Below are positions 9,343 through 17,621 of a stretch of DNA of 64,000 nucleotides, one piece after another. A model generated the notes under the pieces. The model was not told the origin of the DNA, searched no databases, and was given only the letters and a program-made list of their open reading frames with translations. Origin of the DNA: Oscillospiraceae bacterium (GTDB lineage Bacteria; Bacillota; Clostridia; Saccharofermentanales; Fastidiosipilaceae); assembly GCA_029983685.1 (NCBI GenBank), contig JASBZA010000001.1, forward strand, positions 138,308 through 202,307. Reading direction: 5' to 3'. The translations under genes and the position numbers were made by a program. Each line of letters starts with the position of its first letter. Positions within the stretch are counted from its first letter, which is position 1.

Positions 9343-10890
9343 ATGTTCTATCAAGACAATTCAGTAGAGAATAATGTGGGTGAAACAGAAAAAAAGGAGT
9401 CTAATATTACTGCTCCTACTGTTAATGAATTAAGCCAAATGTTCCAAGACATGGAAGTATCCGAGGACGAAAATAAAGAGCTAAGTCCCGGTAAGGCTTT
9501 GGAAGAGAAGCTGCAGAATAAAAGCCAGCATCTTTTTGATGTTTATGATAAAGAAACGACGATTTCCGCTTTCTCTTTCGCCGAGGATTATCGAATCTTT
9601 TTGGACAAGTCTAAGACCGAACGCGAAGTGGTCTTAAACGGTATTGATTTACTGAAGAATGTGGGTTTTGTAGATATAGCCGATAAGGAAACCCTTACTG
9701 CCGGTGACCGTGTTTATAAGTCTATAAGAGGCAAGGGTTTGGTTGCCGCGGTTGTCGGTGAAGCTTCTATTAAAGATGGTTTTAATATTTTAGGAGCCCA
9801 CCTGGATTCGCCCAGATTAGATATTAAGCCCAATCCCTTATATGAGGAAGGGGAGATGACTTTCCTTAAGACGCACTACTACGGCGGTATTAAGAAATAT
9901 CAATGGACCACGATTCCTTTGGCCCTGCACGGAACTGTCGTTCGTAAGGACGGCACGACCTTGAATTTTACGGTCGGTGAAGACGAAAATGATCCTGTAT
10001 TTGCTCTGACCGATCTCCTGATTCACTTGGGTAAGGATCAGATGCAAAAGACTGCAGCGAAGGTGGTTGAAGGCGAAGAAATGAACATCTTAGTAGGCAG
10101 CAGACCCGTGCCACATAAGGATGTTTCCAACCGCTTCAAGCTGGCTATTTTGCAAATCTTAAAAGAGCGCTATGACATCAGCGAAAGAGATCTTCTGAGT
10201 GCTGAAATTTCCGCTGTACCGGCCGGTAAGACCAGAGACCTTGGCTTTGATAGGAGCTTTTTAGCCGGTTACGGCCATGATGACAGAGTGTGTGCTTATC
10301 CGGCCGTAAGAGCCATTGCTACCATGCAGCCCGGCGAAAAGACCGGCCTCATGCTTTTGACCGATAAGGAAGAAGTCGGTAGCCAGGGCAATACCGGTGC
10401 CCAGTCGCAGTCTTATGAGAATTTCATGATGGAAATTTATGTCAAAAAAGAAGGCGCCTATGATGTATTAGGCTTCCACCAAGCCTTGGAAAACTCCTCT
10501 ATGCTTTCGACGGACGTAACGGTCGGTTTCGATCCTAATTTCCCGTCTACGGTAGATCCCAAGAATGTCTGCTATATGGGCCACGGTGTTGCTTTGACCA
10601 AATATACCGGCCACGGCGGCAAGGGTGGCGCCAACGATGCCAGTGCCGAATTCTTCTCCAAGGTTGCCCATCTTCTGGATGAGCATAAGGTGCCTTGGCA
10701 GACTGGCGAGCTCGGTAAAGTCGACCAGGGCGGCGGCGGAACCATTGCGCTTTATTATGCCAATCGCGGTATGCAAGTTATCGATTCCGGCGTTCCTGTA
10801 TTGAACATGCATGCCCCCGGTGAAGTCATTCATAAGCTGGATCTTTATTCGACCTATCAAGCCTACAAAGCTTTTATTGAAAATATGTAA
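9343..10890 (+). CDS. M18 family zinc aminopeptidase
   Basis: A 515-residue dinuclear zinc aminopeptidase of family M18 (aspartyl aminopeptidase type). Conserved blocks appear in order: GAHLDSPRLD (first zinc histidine), GHDDRVCAYP (bridging aspartate), DKEEVGSQG (catalytic glutamates), MGHGVALTKYTGHGG, and a C-terminal HAPGEVIHKLD with the last histidine ligand. The protein begins with about 60 acidic, low-complexity residues before the peptidase domain, longer than usual bacterial members. The ATG at 9343 has CAGGTG just upstream; an in-frame TTG at 9321-side upstream sequence (9319) is less likely. Confidence 0.9.
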   Translation: MFYQDNSVENNVGETEKKESNITAPTVNELSQMFQDMEVSEDENKELSPGKALEEKLQNKSQHLFDVYDKETTISAFSFAEDYRIFLDKSKTEREVVLNGIDLLKNVGFVDIADKETLTAGDRVYKSIRGKGLVAAVVGEASIKDGFNILGAHLDSPRLDIKPNPLYEEGEMTFLKTHYYGGIKKYQWTTIPLALHGTVVRKDGTTLNFTVGEDENDPVFALTDLLIHLGKDQMQKTAAKVVEGEEMNILVGSRPVPHKDVSNRFKLAILQILKERYDISERDLLSAEISAVPAGKTRDLGFDRSFLAGYGHDDRVCAYPAVRAIATMQPGEKTGLMLLTDKEEVGSQGNTGAQSQSYENFMMEIYVKKEGAYDVLGFHQALENSSMLSTDVTVGFDPNFPSTVDPKNVCYMGHGVALTKYTGHGGKGGANDASAEFFSKVAHLLDEHKVPWQTGELGKVDQGGGGTIALYYANRGMQVIDSGVPVLNMHAPGEVIHKLDLYSTYQAYKAFIENM

Positions 10891-10903
10891 GGAGCCTTAT
10901 TAA

Positions 10904-12667
10904 ATGAGTATATACAAGCAACCGCTTCATGTAGTGCGTCCTATTAAGAATCTAAGAGAGATGTTGGAAGGGAGTGTGGCCTTGTTTAAAGACCGCAATG
11001 CTTTCCTCTTAAAGCCCGTGAAAGGCGAGCCTTATGCCCCGGTAAGCTACGAACAGTTCGGACAAGACGTCCATAACTTCGGTACGGGACTTTACCACAT
11101 GGGCATCGACAATAAGCAGCGTGTGGCAATCCTGGCCGAAACACGTTATGAATGGTATGTATCTTATTTATCTATTGTAAACTGTGCCGGCGTAGTAGTG
11201 CCTTTGGACAAAGAATTGTCGGTCCCGGAAATTAGAAACATGTTGACTTCAGCCAAAGTTACGGCTGTCATTTATTCTCCTAAGTTAAGAGAATCCGCCA
11301 TCGAAGCTACGAAGGATATACCGACTCTTAAGTTTATGATTCAGATGGATAAGTTTGAGGATTCGGAAGAGATTAGAACGCTTCAAACCCAAGGCCCCCG
11401 GATGATTGACAGCTTGGGTGTAGAAGAGTCTGCCTGGTCCAATGTTATGGCCGACGGCAAACAACATATCGAACAAGGCGATAATATCTTTTTGACCTAT
11501 CCCATTGATCCAGATGAAATGCGGATTTTGCTCTTTACGTCCGGTACTACTGATAAGCCTAAGGCCGTTATGCATAGTCACGGCACCATATCGGCTAACC
11601 TGGTCGGTATGTGTGAGATGACTGAAGTCGGCAATGATACCTGTTTGTCGATTTTGCCCTTACATCATACTTATGAATGTACCTGCGGCTTTCTTTGCCA
11701 AATCTATCGTGGCGATACGATTGCCTATTGCGAAGGCTTACGCTACATTATGGATAATCTTAAAGAGAGTGAAACGACACTTTTATTGGCAGTTCCTCTG
11801 ATTTTAGAGACCTTTCATAAGAGAATTTGGAAAAATATCGATAAGCAAGGCGCCAGAAAAAAAGTAAATTTTGCACTGGGTTTGAGTCGTTTCCTTATGA
11901 AGCTGGGTATTGATGTTCGCAAGAAGCTTTTCAAGGACATTCACGAAGCCATGGGCGGCCACATGCGCCTCATTATTGCAGGCGGTGCTGCTATTGATCC
12001 TAAGATTTTGAAGGATTTCAATGACTTCGGTTTCTTAGCCATTCAGGGCTACGGCCTTACGGAATGTGGTCCTATCTTAGCTCTTAACAGAAATGTCGAT
12101 TATAAGAATGAATCAGCTGGCCAACCGCTGCCTGGTACAGCAGTCAAAGTGTTGAACCCGGACGAAAACGGTATAGGTGAATTCATCGGTAAGGGGCCTA
12201 ATATCATGTTGGGCTATTACGGTGACGAGGCCAAAACTCAAGAAGTCTTACAAGACGGCTGGTTCCATACCGGTGACTTGGGTTATATCGATGATGACGG
12301 TTTTATCATTATCACCGGCCGTAAGAAGAACGTTATCGTTACCAAGAACGGTAAGAATGTGTTCCCCGAAGAGTTGGAGTTCCTTCTGAAGAAACACACG
12401 GAAGTTGCGGAAGCCGTAGTAAGTGGTGCTCCCGATAATAGTGGTGATACACAGGTCGTAGTTGAAATCTTCCCCAATAAAGAAGAAATGGAGACCATCT
12501 TAAGTAAGAAGGATCCTAGTAGGGAAGAGGTCCAGGCACATATGGAAGCGTTGGTAAAAGAAGTTAATCACCAGGTCAGCGACTACAAGGCCATGCGTAA
12601 CGTCATCATTCGTGATGAAGACTTTATCAGGAATACATCTAAGAAGGTTGTCCGTTCGAAGAACTAA
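10904..12667 (+). CDS. AMP-dependent acyl-CoA synthetase (long-chain fatty acid-CoA ligase-like)
   Basis: A 587-residue adenylate-forming ligase that would activate a carboxylic acid with ATP and CoA. The P-loop-like A3 motif LLFTSGTTDKPKAVMHSH (about residues 204-221), the A5 region GYGLTECGP, the A8 hinge aspartate in FHTGDLGYIDDDGFIIITGR, and the C-terminal lysine region with SKKVVRSK are all present. Overall layout is nearest to FadD-type long-chain acyl-CoA synthetases. It lies 13 bases after the M18 peptidase gene with GGAG upstream of its ATG and is followed by a terminator. Chain-length preference cannot be told. Confidence 0.88.
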   Translation: MSIYKQPLHVVRPIKNLREMLEGSVALFKDRNAFLLKPVKGEPYAPVSYEQFGQDVHNFGTGLYHMGIDNKQRVAILAETRYEWYVSYLSIVNCAGVVVPLDKELSVPEIRNMLTSAKVTAVIYSPKLRESAIEATKDIPTLKFMIQMDKFEDSEEIRTLQTQGPRMIDSLGVEESAWSNVMADGKQHIEQGDNIFLTYPIDPDEMRILLFTSGTTDKPKAVMHSHGTISANLVGMCEMTEVGNDTCLSILPLHHTYECTCGFLCQIYRGDTIAYCEGLRYIMDNLKESETTLLLAVPLILETFHKRIWKNIDKQGARKKVNFALGLSRFLMKLGIDVRKKLFKDIHEAMGGHMRLIIAGGAAIDPKILKDFNDFGFLAIQGYGLTECGPILALNRNVDYKNESAGQPLPGTAVKVLNPDENGIGEFIGKGPNIMLGYYGDEAKTQEVLQDGWFHTGDLGYIDDDGFIIITGRKKNVIVTKNGKNVFPEELEFLLKKHTEVAEAVVSGAPDNSGDTQVVVEIFPNKEEMETILSKKDPSREEVQAHMEALVKEVNHQVSDYKAMRNVIIRDEDFIRNTSKKVVRSKN

Positions 12668-12724
12668 ATCCTTAAACTTCATTGAGTGATAATTTAACAA
12701 TTTAAGTGCATAGTAAAATTTTTA

Positions 12725-12757
12725 GATTCCCGGTTTGTTAAGAATCGGGAATTTTTA
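12725..12757 (+). terminator. Intrinsic terminator after the acyl-CoA synthetase gene
   Basis: ATTCCCG at 26-32 of the 12700 block (12726-12732) pairs with CGGGAAT at 12746-12752 and is followed by TTTTAG. It closes the unit that ends at 12667. Confidence 0.75.
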
Positions 12758-12759
12758 GT

Positions 12760-12788
12760 TTGTAATACATTGTAAAAATTTATAAAAT
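12760..12788 (+). promoter_or_regulatory. Promoter of the frameshifted secreted-protein gene
   Basis: TTGTAA at 12760-12765 and TAAAAT at 12783-12788 are separated by exactly 17 bp, a good vegetative-type promoter. It lies 55 bases before the ATG at 12843, which is preceded by AAAGGAGG. The gene therefore still has intact expression signals although its coding frame is broken. Confidence 0.6.
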
Positions 12789-12879
12789 ACTAGTGAAGGA
12801 AGTACTTTTTTCAGTGCAATCAGTGAAATTGTAAAGGAGGATATGAAAGATACGAAGAATAAGAAAAAACAAATGGAAA

Positions 12880-13566
12880 GTGATGATGTGTTTGGGTGTG
12901 CTTGCTTGTGTTTTTCTTGTTTCCTTTCAAAGTTTTGCTTATTTTGATTCCAGTAAAACAGAGGAGAAAGACGAGAAATGGGCAGAAACCCCGGTAGAAA
13001 TTTATGAAATACCTTTGGAACGATATGTCTATCCTTATGGTCCGGAATCTCCGGGGTGGGAAGAAAAAAGCATGGCCGAAAAATATGCTTTTTATAAGAT
13101 TCCTGCTGGAACGCTTGAAGCGATGTCAGATATTGCACTCATTCAGGCCATGATTGATTATCCCTTTATGTCTGAAATTGAAATGCTTTCAGTTTCTCCG
13201 GATCAAATGGATGAAGAGACCAAAAATTTCTTGAGAGAATATATGGCAGGCAAATCCTCAGCCTATCAAGAACTTTTACGGAGAAACACTTTTGACACTG
13301 CTTTACGTCAGGCGATTCCGGATAGGAGGGTCGATTGGCTTCCTGCTAACTTTGAAAGAGATAGAGACCGGGGAGCGCTTAGGTTCGATAGTGTGGGAAA
13401 TGAAGATATTTTATTTGGTTCCTTTGTAAAAGTGTTTTCCTCAGAAACAGAGCTTGCGACAAATCTCCAAATGTTACAAGAGCGAGCGTCACAAGCGTTA
13501 CATTCTACTGAAACTTATGTAAAAACTCCAAGAGGTAGTTCCGTAAAAAGCGTACATAAGAAATGA
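12880..13566 (+). CDS. Hypothetical protein: N-terminal piece of the broken secreted gene
   Basis: This open frame of 228 codons starts at GTG 12880 with a hydrophobic signal-like segment (residues 2-21), followed by an acidic linker and a helical region with IQAMIDYPFM and LREYMAGKSSAYQELLRR. That region resembles the all-helical domain found before CHSYAW domains in other Firmicutes (from memory, unverified). The GTG has only a poor ribosome binding site, and the positive n-region of the signal peptide is missing from this reading, so independent expression from this start is doubtful. It ends at TGA 13564-13566, where the frame should have continued. Confidence 0.45.
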   Translation: MMMCLGVLACVFLVSFQSFAYFDSSKTEEKDEKWAETPVEIYEIPLERYVYPYGPESPGWEEKSMAEKYAFYKIPAGTLEAMSDIALIQAMIDYPFMSEIEMLSVSPDQMDEETKNFLREYMAGKSSAYQELLRRNTFDTALRQAIPDRRVDWLPANFERDRDRGALRFDSVGNEDILFGSFVKVFSSETELATNLQMLQERASQALHSTETYVKTPRGSSVKSVHKK

Positions 13567-13729
13567 TACAAAAAGTCTCTCTGCTAGAATACAAAATGCA
13601 AAAGACACAGCGGCTCAATACGGGGTAACCTATATTGGACCTGCAACAGAAAAGTATAATTGCCATTCATATGCTTGGTATGACCAATCAACATCTAATA
13701 ATTATTGGATAAACAATCCATATCCCTTT

Positions 13730-13990
13730 GTGGAGGACGGAAGCTACTACTTAAAATGGACTGGTTCAATGTCAAGTCATACCAATGAAGCATCGGACAG
13801 AATTGGGGGACGAGTCGTCTTCTACGGTAACTTTGATGCTATCAATTCTCATAGTGCATATATTAGCTCACATGGTTTGGTGAGTCCTGTGACTTCTATA
13901 GCTGTTGCAGATATAGTTGTCTCAAAATGGGGTTCGAATGGGCTCTTTAAGCATCCTGTCGGTGTTGTTCCCGATATATTTACAAGCTAG
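13730..13990 (+). CDS. Hypothetical protein: C-terminal CHSYAW-domain piece
   Basis: The frame is open from 13547 to the stop at 13988-13990; the first ATG-like start inside it (13730, GTG) is internal to the domain and has no convincing ribosome binding site. The conserved cysteine-histidine motif CHSYAWY lies upstream of that start at about 13660-13680, so a product beginning at 13730 would lack the likely catalytic cysteine. Later motifs are HSAYI and SKWG followed by KHP. I regard this as a non-functional remainder of the upstream gene unless the frame is restored. Confidence 0.35.
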   Translation: MEDGSYYLKWTGSMSSHTNEASDRIGGRVVFYGNFDAINSHSAYISSHGLVSPVTSIAVADIVVSKWGSNGLFKHPVGVVPDIFTS

Positions 13991-14454
13991 CGTAAAATCA
14001 CTGATTGCGAGATTAATTACTCTTGGTGGTAAGAAGATTTGCTCTGGGGAATGTGTTTTTGACTATTTCTTCAGAGCAATATATATTTTTCTTCTAACAT
14101 AGCGTATCGCTTTAACATTTTTGTTAAATTTTCTAATACAATCAAAATAAAAGGTCCTAAACATACCGATATTTTCTATAAAATTTTCCAAACCTCAAAC
14201 CACAAATCCAATCCCCAAACACAATATAATGTTACAAAAAGATTACTGACATTAATCTGCAATAATAAGCGCGAAGCTTCTGAGACTGGTTGTGTCCATA
14301 ATAGGCGGAATAAATTTCAGGAAGACAAAGATCGTTGTCCATACAAGATAGACCGGTGTCCGTGAGAAAAACCTATCTGCCCGCGAGGAAAATACAGCTA
14401 ATCACAGCCTAGGGACAGGCGTCCTTGCCGGACGAAACAAGTCCTAATAAGCTA

Positions 14455-14474
14455 TGTGGATAAGTTGTGGATTG
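14455..14474 (-). promoter_or_regulatory. DnaA box pair 1
   Basis: TGTGGATAA at 14455-14463 is the exact complement of the consensus DnaA box TTATCCACA. It is followed at once by a TTGTGGATT half match at 14466-14474. The same arrangement recurs 80 bp downstream, which argues against chance. Confidence 0.6.
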
Positions 14475-14534
14475 TTTTAGCCTCTTCCGGACTGTTTACC
14501 TCTACTTACATGAACAAAACTATTATTTTGTTCA

Positions 14535-14553
14535 TGTGGATAAATTGTGGAAA
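14535..14553 (-). promoter_or_regulatory. DnaA box pair 2
   Basis: TGTGGATAA at 14535-14543 is a second exact DnaA box in the same orientation, followed by TTGTGGAAA at 14545-14553. The 17-base core of this site and pair 1 differ at only one position up to the last base, so the two look like copies of one module. Confidence 0.6.
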
Positions 14554-14578
14554 GGAGACCACAGTAGGCCTCCTCTTT
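14554..14578 (-). terminator. Possible terminator of asd
   Basis: GGAGACC at 14554-14560 can pair with GGCCTCC at 14567-14573 with one mismatch and a six-base loop; short T-rich stretches flank it on both strands. It lies 36 bases beyond the asd stop. The stem is imperfect and the T tract weak. Confidence 0.35.
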
Positions 14579-14608
14579 CAACAGATTATTAAAATAAGTA
14601 TGGAAATC

Positions 14609-15700
14609 TTATCTGGCTTGAATCCAACCCAGTTTATACAAAAGTTCAGCGGTTAAGACTGCACCACCGGCAGCGCCTCTCAAGGTATTATGAGACAGAC
14701 AAGCAAATTTATAATCTAAAATAGAATCTTCTCTGAGGCGTGAAATCTGAATGGCCATACCTTTATCAAGGTTGGCGTCGTATTTGGCCTGCGGATGGCT
14801 TTGATCTTCCAAATAATGAATAAAGTGTTCCGGTGCCTGCGGTAACTTATACTGCTGCGGCAAACCTTCATAGTTGGCCCATGCCTCAAGAATCTCTTCT
14901 TTAGATGGTTTATTTTTAAACTTAACGGTTACAGATGCGGTATGTCCTTCCTGAACGCCTACTCTGAAGCAGTGTGCCGATATAGCAGGTTTCTCAGAGG
15001 CCACTATACCGTCTTCTGTGATCTGTCCCCAGATTTTGTGCGGTTCCTGTTCACTTTTATCTTCTTCGCCGCCTATATAAGGAATGACATTATCTCTGGC
15101 TTCCGGCCAGCTTTCAAAGGTCTTGCCTGCACCCGAGATAGCCTGATAGGTTGATACGAAAACCACTTCAGGTTCCCACTTCTTCAGTGCATGTAAGGCC
15201 GGTACATAGGATTGGATGGAACAGTTGGGTTTACAGACAATGAAGCCCGTATCGGTGCCCAGGCGTTTTCTTTGCTGTTCAATCATGTCGAAGTGCTCGG
15301 GGTTTATTTCCGGAATAACCATAGGGACATCCGGTTTCAGACGGTTCGCCGAGTTATTGGATACCACGCCCAAGCCTTCTTTGGCCAAAGCTTCTTCTAA
15401 AGCAACAATGGCATCTTTTTCCATATTAACCGCGCAGAAACAAAAATCCAAATCCCGGGCAAAAGTCGGAACATCTTCTGCGTTTAATCGATCTAAAATT
15501 ATCTTAGAAGTTTTTTCATTTAATTTAAGAAAATCATGTTGCTTGTTTTGCAACGCCTCTCCGTAAGCCTTACCGGCGGATCTTTCGGAGGCAGCCAATT
15601 TTCTAATTTCGAAGTAAGGATGATCTTGTAACAAAGATACGAAGCGTTGTCCGACGTAGCCGGTTGCTCCGATTATGCCAACTTGTAACTTCTTACTCAT
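14609..15700 (-). CDS. asd: Aspartate-semialdehyde dehydrogenase
   Basis: Asd reduces aspartyl phosphate to aspartate semialdehyde with NADPH, the branch point to diaminopimelate/lysine, threonine and methionine. The 363-residue protein has the N-terminal NADP motif GIIGATGYVGQRF, the catalytic cysteine in CKPNCSIQSYVPAL, and a later conserved SAHCFRVGVQEGHT block with the acid/base histidine. These resemble the archaeal/fungal branch of the family rather than the E. coli branch. The dapL gene elsewhere in the window fits a diaminopimelate route that uses Asd. The gene is followed at 12 bp upstream by a membrane-protein gene on the same strand. Confidence 0.93.
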   Translation of the reverse strand: MSKKLQVGIIGATGYVGQRFVSLLQDHPYFEIRKLAASERSAGKAYGEALQNKQHDFLKLNEKTSKIILDRLNAEDVPTFARDLDFCFCAVNMEKDAIVALEEALAKEGLGVVSNNSANRLKPDVPMVIPEINPEHFDMIEQQRKRLGTDTGFIVCKPNCSIQSYVPALHALKKWEPEVVFVSTYQAISGAGKTFESWPEARDNVIPYIGGEEDKSEQEPHKIWGQITEDGIVASEKPAISAHCFRVGVQEGHTASVTVKFKNKPSKEEILEAWANYEGLPQQYKLPQAPEHFIHYLEDQSHPQAKYDANLDKGMAIQISRLREDSILDYKFACLSHNTLRGAAGGAVLTAELLYKLGWIQAR

Positions 15701-15712
15701 AAAACATCACTC

Positions 15713-16468
15713 CTATGCCACATTTTTTAGAAAGCCCAATACCTGCTGTAAGAGGTACGTTAGGCCCATGGAGTAAGCCAAAATAGAAGGCGGCTTACAA
15801 GTAAGGATTATAATAACAAATTGTTTGGCTGTCATGTGGGTCAAACCGGCTATATAACACAGGATGTCATCGGGGGCGACCGGAAGAAAAATAAGGATGG
15901 CAAAAATCTTAGTGAAGCTTTGGCCGGTACCTGTCCAGCCAATGTACTTATTGTAGCGCTTCTGCCCTATCATCATGCTGACCAGGGGTTTGCCGTAACG
16001 ACGTGATAAGAAAAAGACTGCAATAGAACCTATGGCTATACCGACATAGTTATAGACAAATCCCCACAAAGGGCCAAAGAGAATGACACCGACGGCCGTA
16101 CTAATTCCGCCCGGTATGATAGGAATAATGACCTGAATAATTTGAATAATTGTAAAGACAACCGGTCCCCAGGGATAAAGACCGTCTACGAAGTTCTGCA
16201 GACTTTCCTGGCTCTTAAAAATGCCTTGCCTTTGGGCCCATACAACAAAAACCATCATGGCCACGATACCGACCACGGTAGAAATGTTGATGATCCAATT
16301 AATGAGTTTGGACTCGCCTTTGAGATTCTGATCTTCCTCTGTCAGCTTGAGGTCTTCGGGAGCTTCTTGGCCTTCCGGATTCACCATGGACCGGACCAGA
16401 TCTCTTCTCTCCTCTTTGTCCATTTTTCTGAGCACTTTGGGCTCTTGTTTTTTCTTGGTCTTTTTCAT
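15713..16468 (-). CDS. TVP38/TMEM64 (VTT-domain) family membrane protein
   Basis: A 251-residue integral membrane protein of the TVP38/TMEM64 or DedA-like group. The first 55 residues are charged and cytosolic-looking; a membrane segment follows (about 60-82), then the VTT region with IPIIPGGISTAVGVILFGPLWGF in overlapping hydrophobic helices (about 115-150) and the conserved RRYGKPLVSMM motif. Further segments occupy the C-terminal third. The family is thought to take part in lipid translocation or membrane homeostasis; the exact substrate is unknown. It lies 12 bp upstream of asd on the same strand and probably shares its transcript. Confidence 0.82.
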   Translation of the reverse strand: MKKTKKKQEPKVLRKMDKEERRDLVRSMVNPEGQEAPEDLKLTEEDQNLKGESKLINWIINISTVVGIVAMMVFVVWAQRQGIFKSQESLQNFVDGLYPWGPVVFTIIQIIQVIIPIIPGGISTAVGVILFGPLWGFVYNYVGIAIGSIAVFFLSRRYGKPLVSMMIGQKRYNKYIGWTGTGQSFTKIFAILIFLPVAPDDILCYIAGLTHMTAKQFVIIILTCKPPSILAYSMGLTYLLQQVLGFLKNVA

Positions 16469-16515
16469 GATCTATATTTTACCAAAGTAAGAGGCCCGGT
16501 CACCTAAAACTATCC

Positions 16516-16540
16516 ATTAATATGCTAATATAATATTAAT
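16516..16540. repeat. Inverted repeat over the recombinase -10 region
   Basis: ATTAATAT (16516-16523) and ATATTAAT (16533-16540) form a perfect 8-bp inverted repeat with a 9-bp spacer. A TATAAT at 16529-16534 lies within it, about 30 bases before the recombinase GTG start, so the repeat may be an operator for that gene or simply an AT-rich promoter. Confidence 0.4.
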
Positions 16541-16564
16541 ATTTCAAGGAGAGGACGACTTTAG

Positions 16565-17614
16565 GTGCCGGATTCAATAGATATTCATACCTTTCCTATT
16601 CTGGAAGAGTACTTAGGTTATATGGAAGCTATTTTGGGGAGGTCTCCCCTTACGGTCAAAGAATACCGTTACGACCTCACCATGTTTTTTCGTTTTATGC
16701 GTCTTCATCGCAAGGAAATTGCCAAAGATGTAGAATTCGATCAGATTCCTATTCATACCATCCAAGCCGAATATCTCAAATCCATCACATTGACGGATTT
16801 TTATGCCTTTTTATCCTGGCTTACCCGTGAAAGACAGGCTTCGGCCCAGACCAGAGCCAGGAAGGTTTCGAGCTTAAGGTCTTTCTTTAAATGGGCCGCT
16901 AATAAGAGGCAAATCATAGACTATGACCCGGCTTCCGAATTGGAAAGTCCCAAGATTCCCAAAAAACAGCCTCAATATCTGAGTTTAGAAGAAAGTAAGC
17001 GATTATTAAATCGGGTAAACAGCGAAGAAGACGAATTTGCCTCCAGAAACTATTGTATTTTAACCTTGTTCTTAAACTGCGGCCTGCGTTTGGCCGAATT
17101 AAACAGTATCGATGTAGATGATATTGATTTAGAGGCCAAAACCATGCGTGTCGTAGGCAAGGGCAATAAAGAGCGAACCATTTATTTGAATCAGGCTTGC
17201 ATCAGTGCCATTGAAGCTTATTTGCCGGGTCGGCCCAAGAACGCTCCCGAGCAAAAGGCCCTTTTTATCAGCCGTCAAGGGAACCGTCTGGCCCGAACCT
17301 CTATTCAGCGGATGATACATAATTATTTGAAAAAAGCGGGGATTGACCCCACTAAGTATTCTACCCATAAGTTAAGACATACGGCTGCCACACTTATGTA
17401 TCAGTACGGTAATGTGGATATTCGTATGCTCCAACAGATTTTGGGCCATGAATCTGTAGCGACAACCGAAATTTATACGCACGTTGACCAAAGACAACTC
17501 CACAAGGCAGTCGAAGCCAACCCTTTGGCTTCCGAAAGGCCTGATTTGTCACTTCAACACGGAGAGGAAGATTCTGAAGATTCCGGTAATTCGGAAGGTG
17601 CTCATTCAGAATAG
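16565..17614 (+). CDS. Tyrosine recombinase (XerC/XerD-like)
   Basis: A 349-residue site-specific recombinase. The N-terminal SAM-like core-binding domain (about residues 10-110) precedes the catalytic domain with all expected residues: Arg in NCGLRLAEL, Lys in GKGNKERTI, HKLRHTAAT (His and Arg), His in LGHESVATTEIYTHV and the nucleophilic Tyr in the same block. This pattern is that of XerC/XerD, which resolve chromosome dimers. A tail of about 45 residues rich in Glu and Ser follows the tyrosine and is unusual for Xer proteins. The start is GTG with AAGGAGAGG upstream. Whether it is XerC, XerD or another family member cannot be decided here. Confidence 0.87.
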   Translation: MPDSIDIHTFPILEEYLGYMEAILGRSPLTVKEYRYDLTMFFRFMRLHRKEIAKDVEFDQIPIHTIQAEYLKSITLTDFYAFLSWLTRERQASAQTRARKVSSLRSFFKWAANKRQIIDYDPASELESPKIPKKQPQYLSLEESKRLLNRVNSEEDEFASRNYCILTLFLNCGLRLAELNSIDVDDIDLEAKTMRVVGKGNKERTIYLNQACISAIEAYLPGRPKNAPEQKALFISRQGNRLARTSIQRMIHNYLKKAGIDPTKYSTHKLRHTAATLMYQYGNVDIRMLQQILGHESVATTEIYTHVDQRQLHKAVEANPLASERPDLSLQHGEEDSEDSGNSEGAHSE

Positions 17615-17621
17615 GCAAAGC

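Larger units (their letters stand above)
12843..13990 (+). pseudogene. Secreted CHSYAW-motif protein, broken by two frameshifts
   Basis: Read as one gene with two single-base corrections, this gives a secreted protein of about 380 residues. From ATG 12843 the first ten codons are lysine-rich (MKDTKNKKK). After an A6 run at 12864-12869 the reading must move one base to enter a strongly hydrophobic stretch (MMCLGVLACVFLVSFQSFA), and together they form a typical signal peptide. A second one-base move near 13561-13563 joins the stalk region to a C-terminal domain with YNCHSYAWY, HSAYI and VSKWG motifs, a Cys-His-type layout I recall from uncharacterised secreted Firmicutes proteins and which suggests a cysteine-peptidase or amidase-like fold. 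The AT-rich composition differs from neighbouring genes. Sequencing errors are an alternative to true decay. Confidence 0.65.
13991..14608. other. 618-bp intergenic region between convergent genes, with DnaA boxes
   Basis: No convincing gene was found here on either strand. Bases 14100-14250 are very AT-rich. From about 14290 the composition changes and short repeats appear: TGTCCATA at 14293-14300 and 14336-14343, and TGTCCGTG at 14357-14364; then two small GGAC/GTCC inverted repeats around 14412-14442. Two perfect DnaA boxes follow (separate entries). A weak hairpin near 14554-14573 may terminate asd transcription. Confidence 0.6.

Noticed and set aside
9931..9944. GAAC-N4-GTTC match resembling an SOS box
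   Set aside because: It lies well inside the M18 aminopeptidase coding region and the central bases do not fit the consensus.
14456..14656. Open frame of 66 codons starting at the DnaA box
   Set aside because: Starts inside the repeat, no ribosome binding site, overlaps the end of asd, and has no protein-like features.
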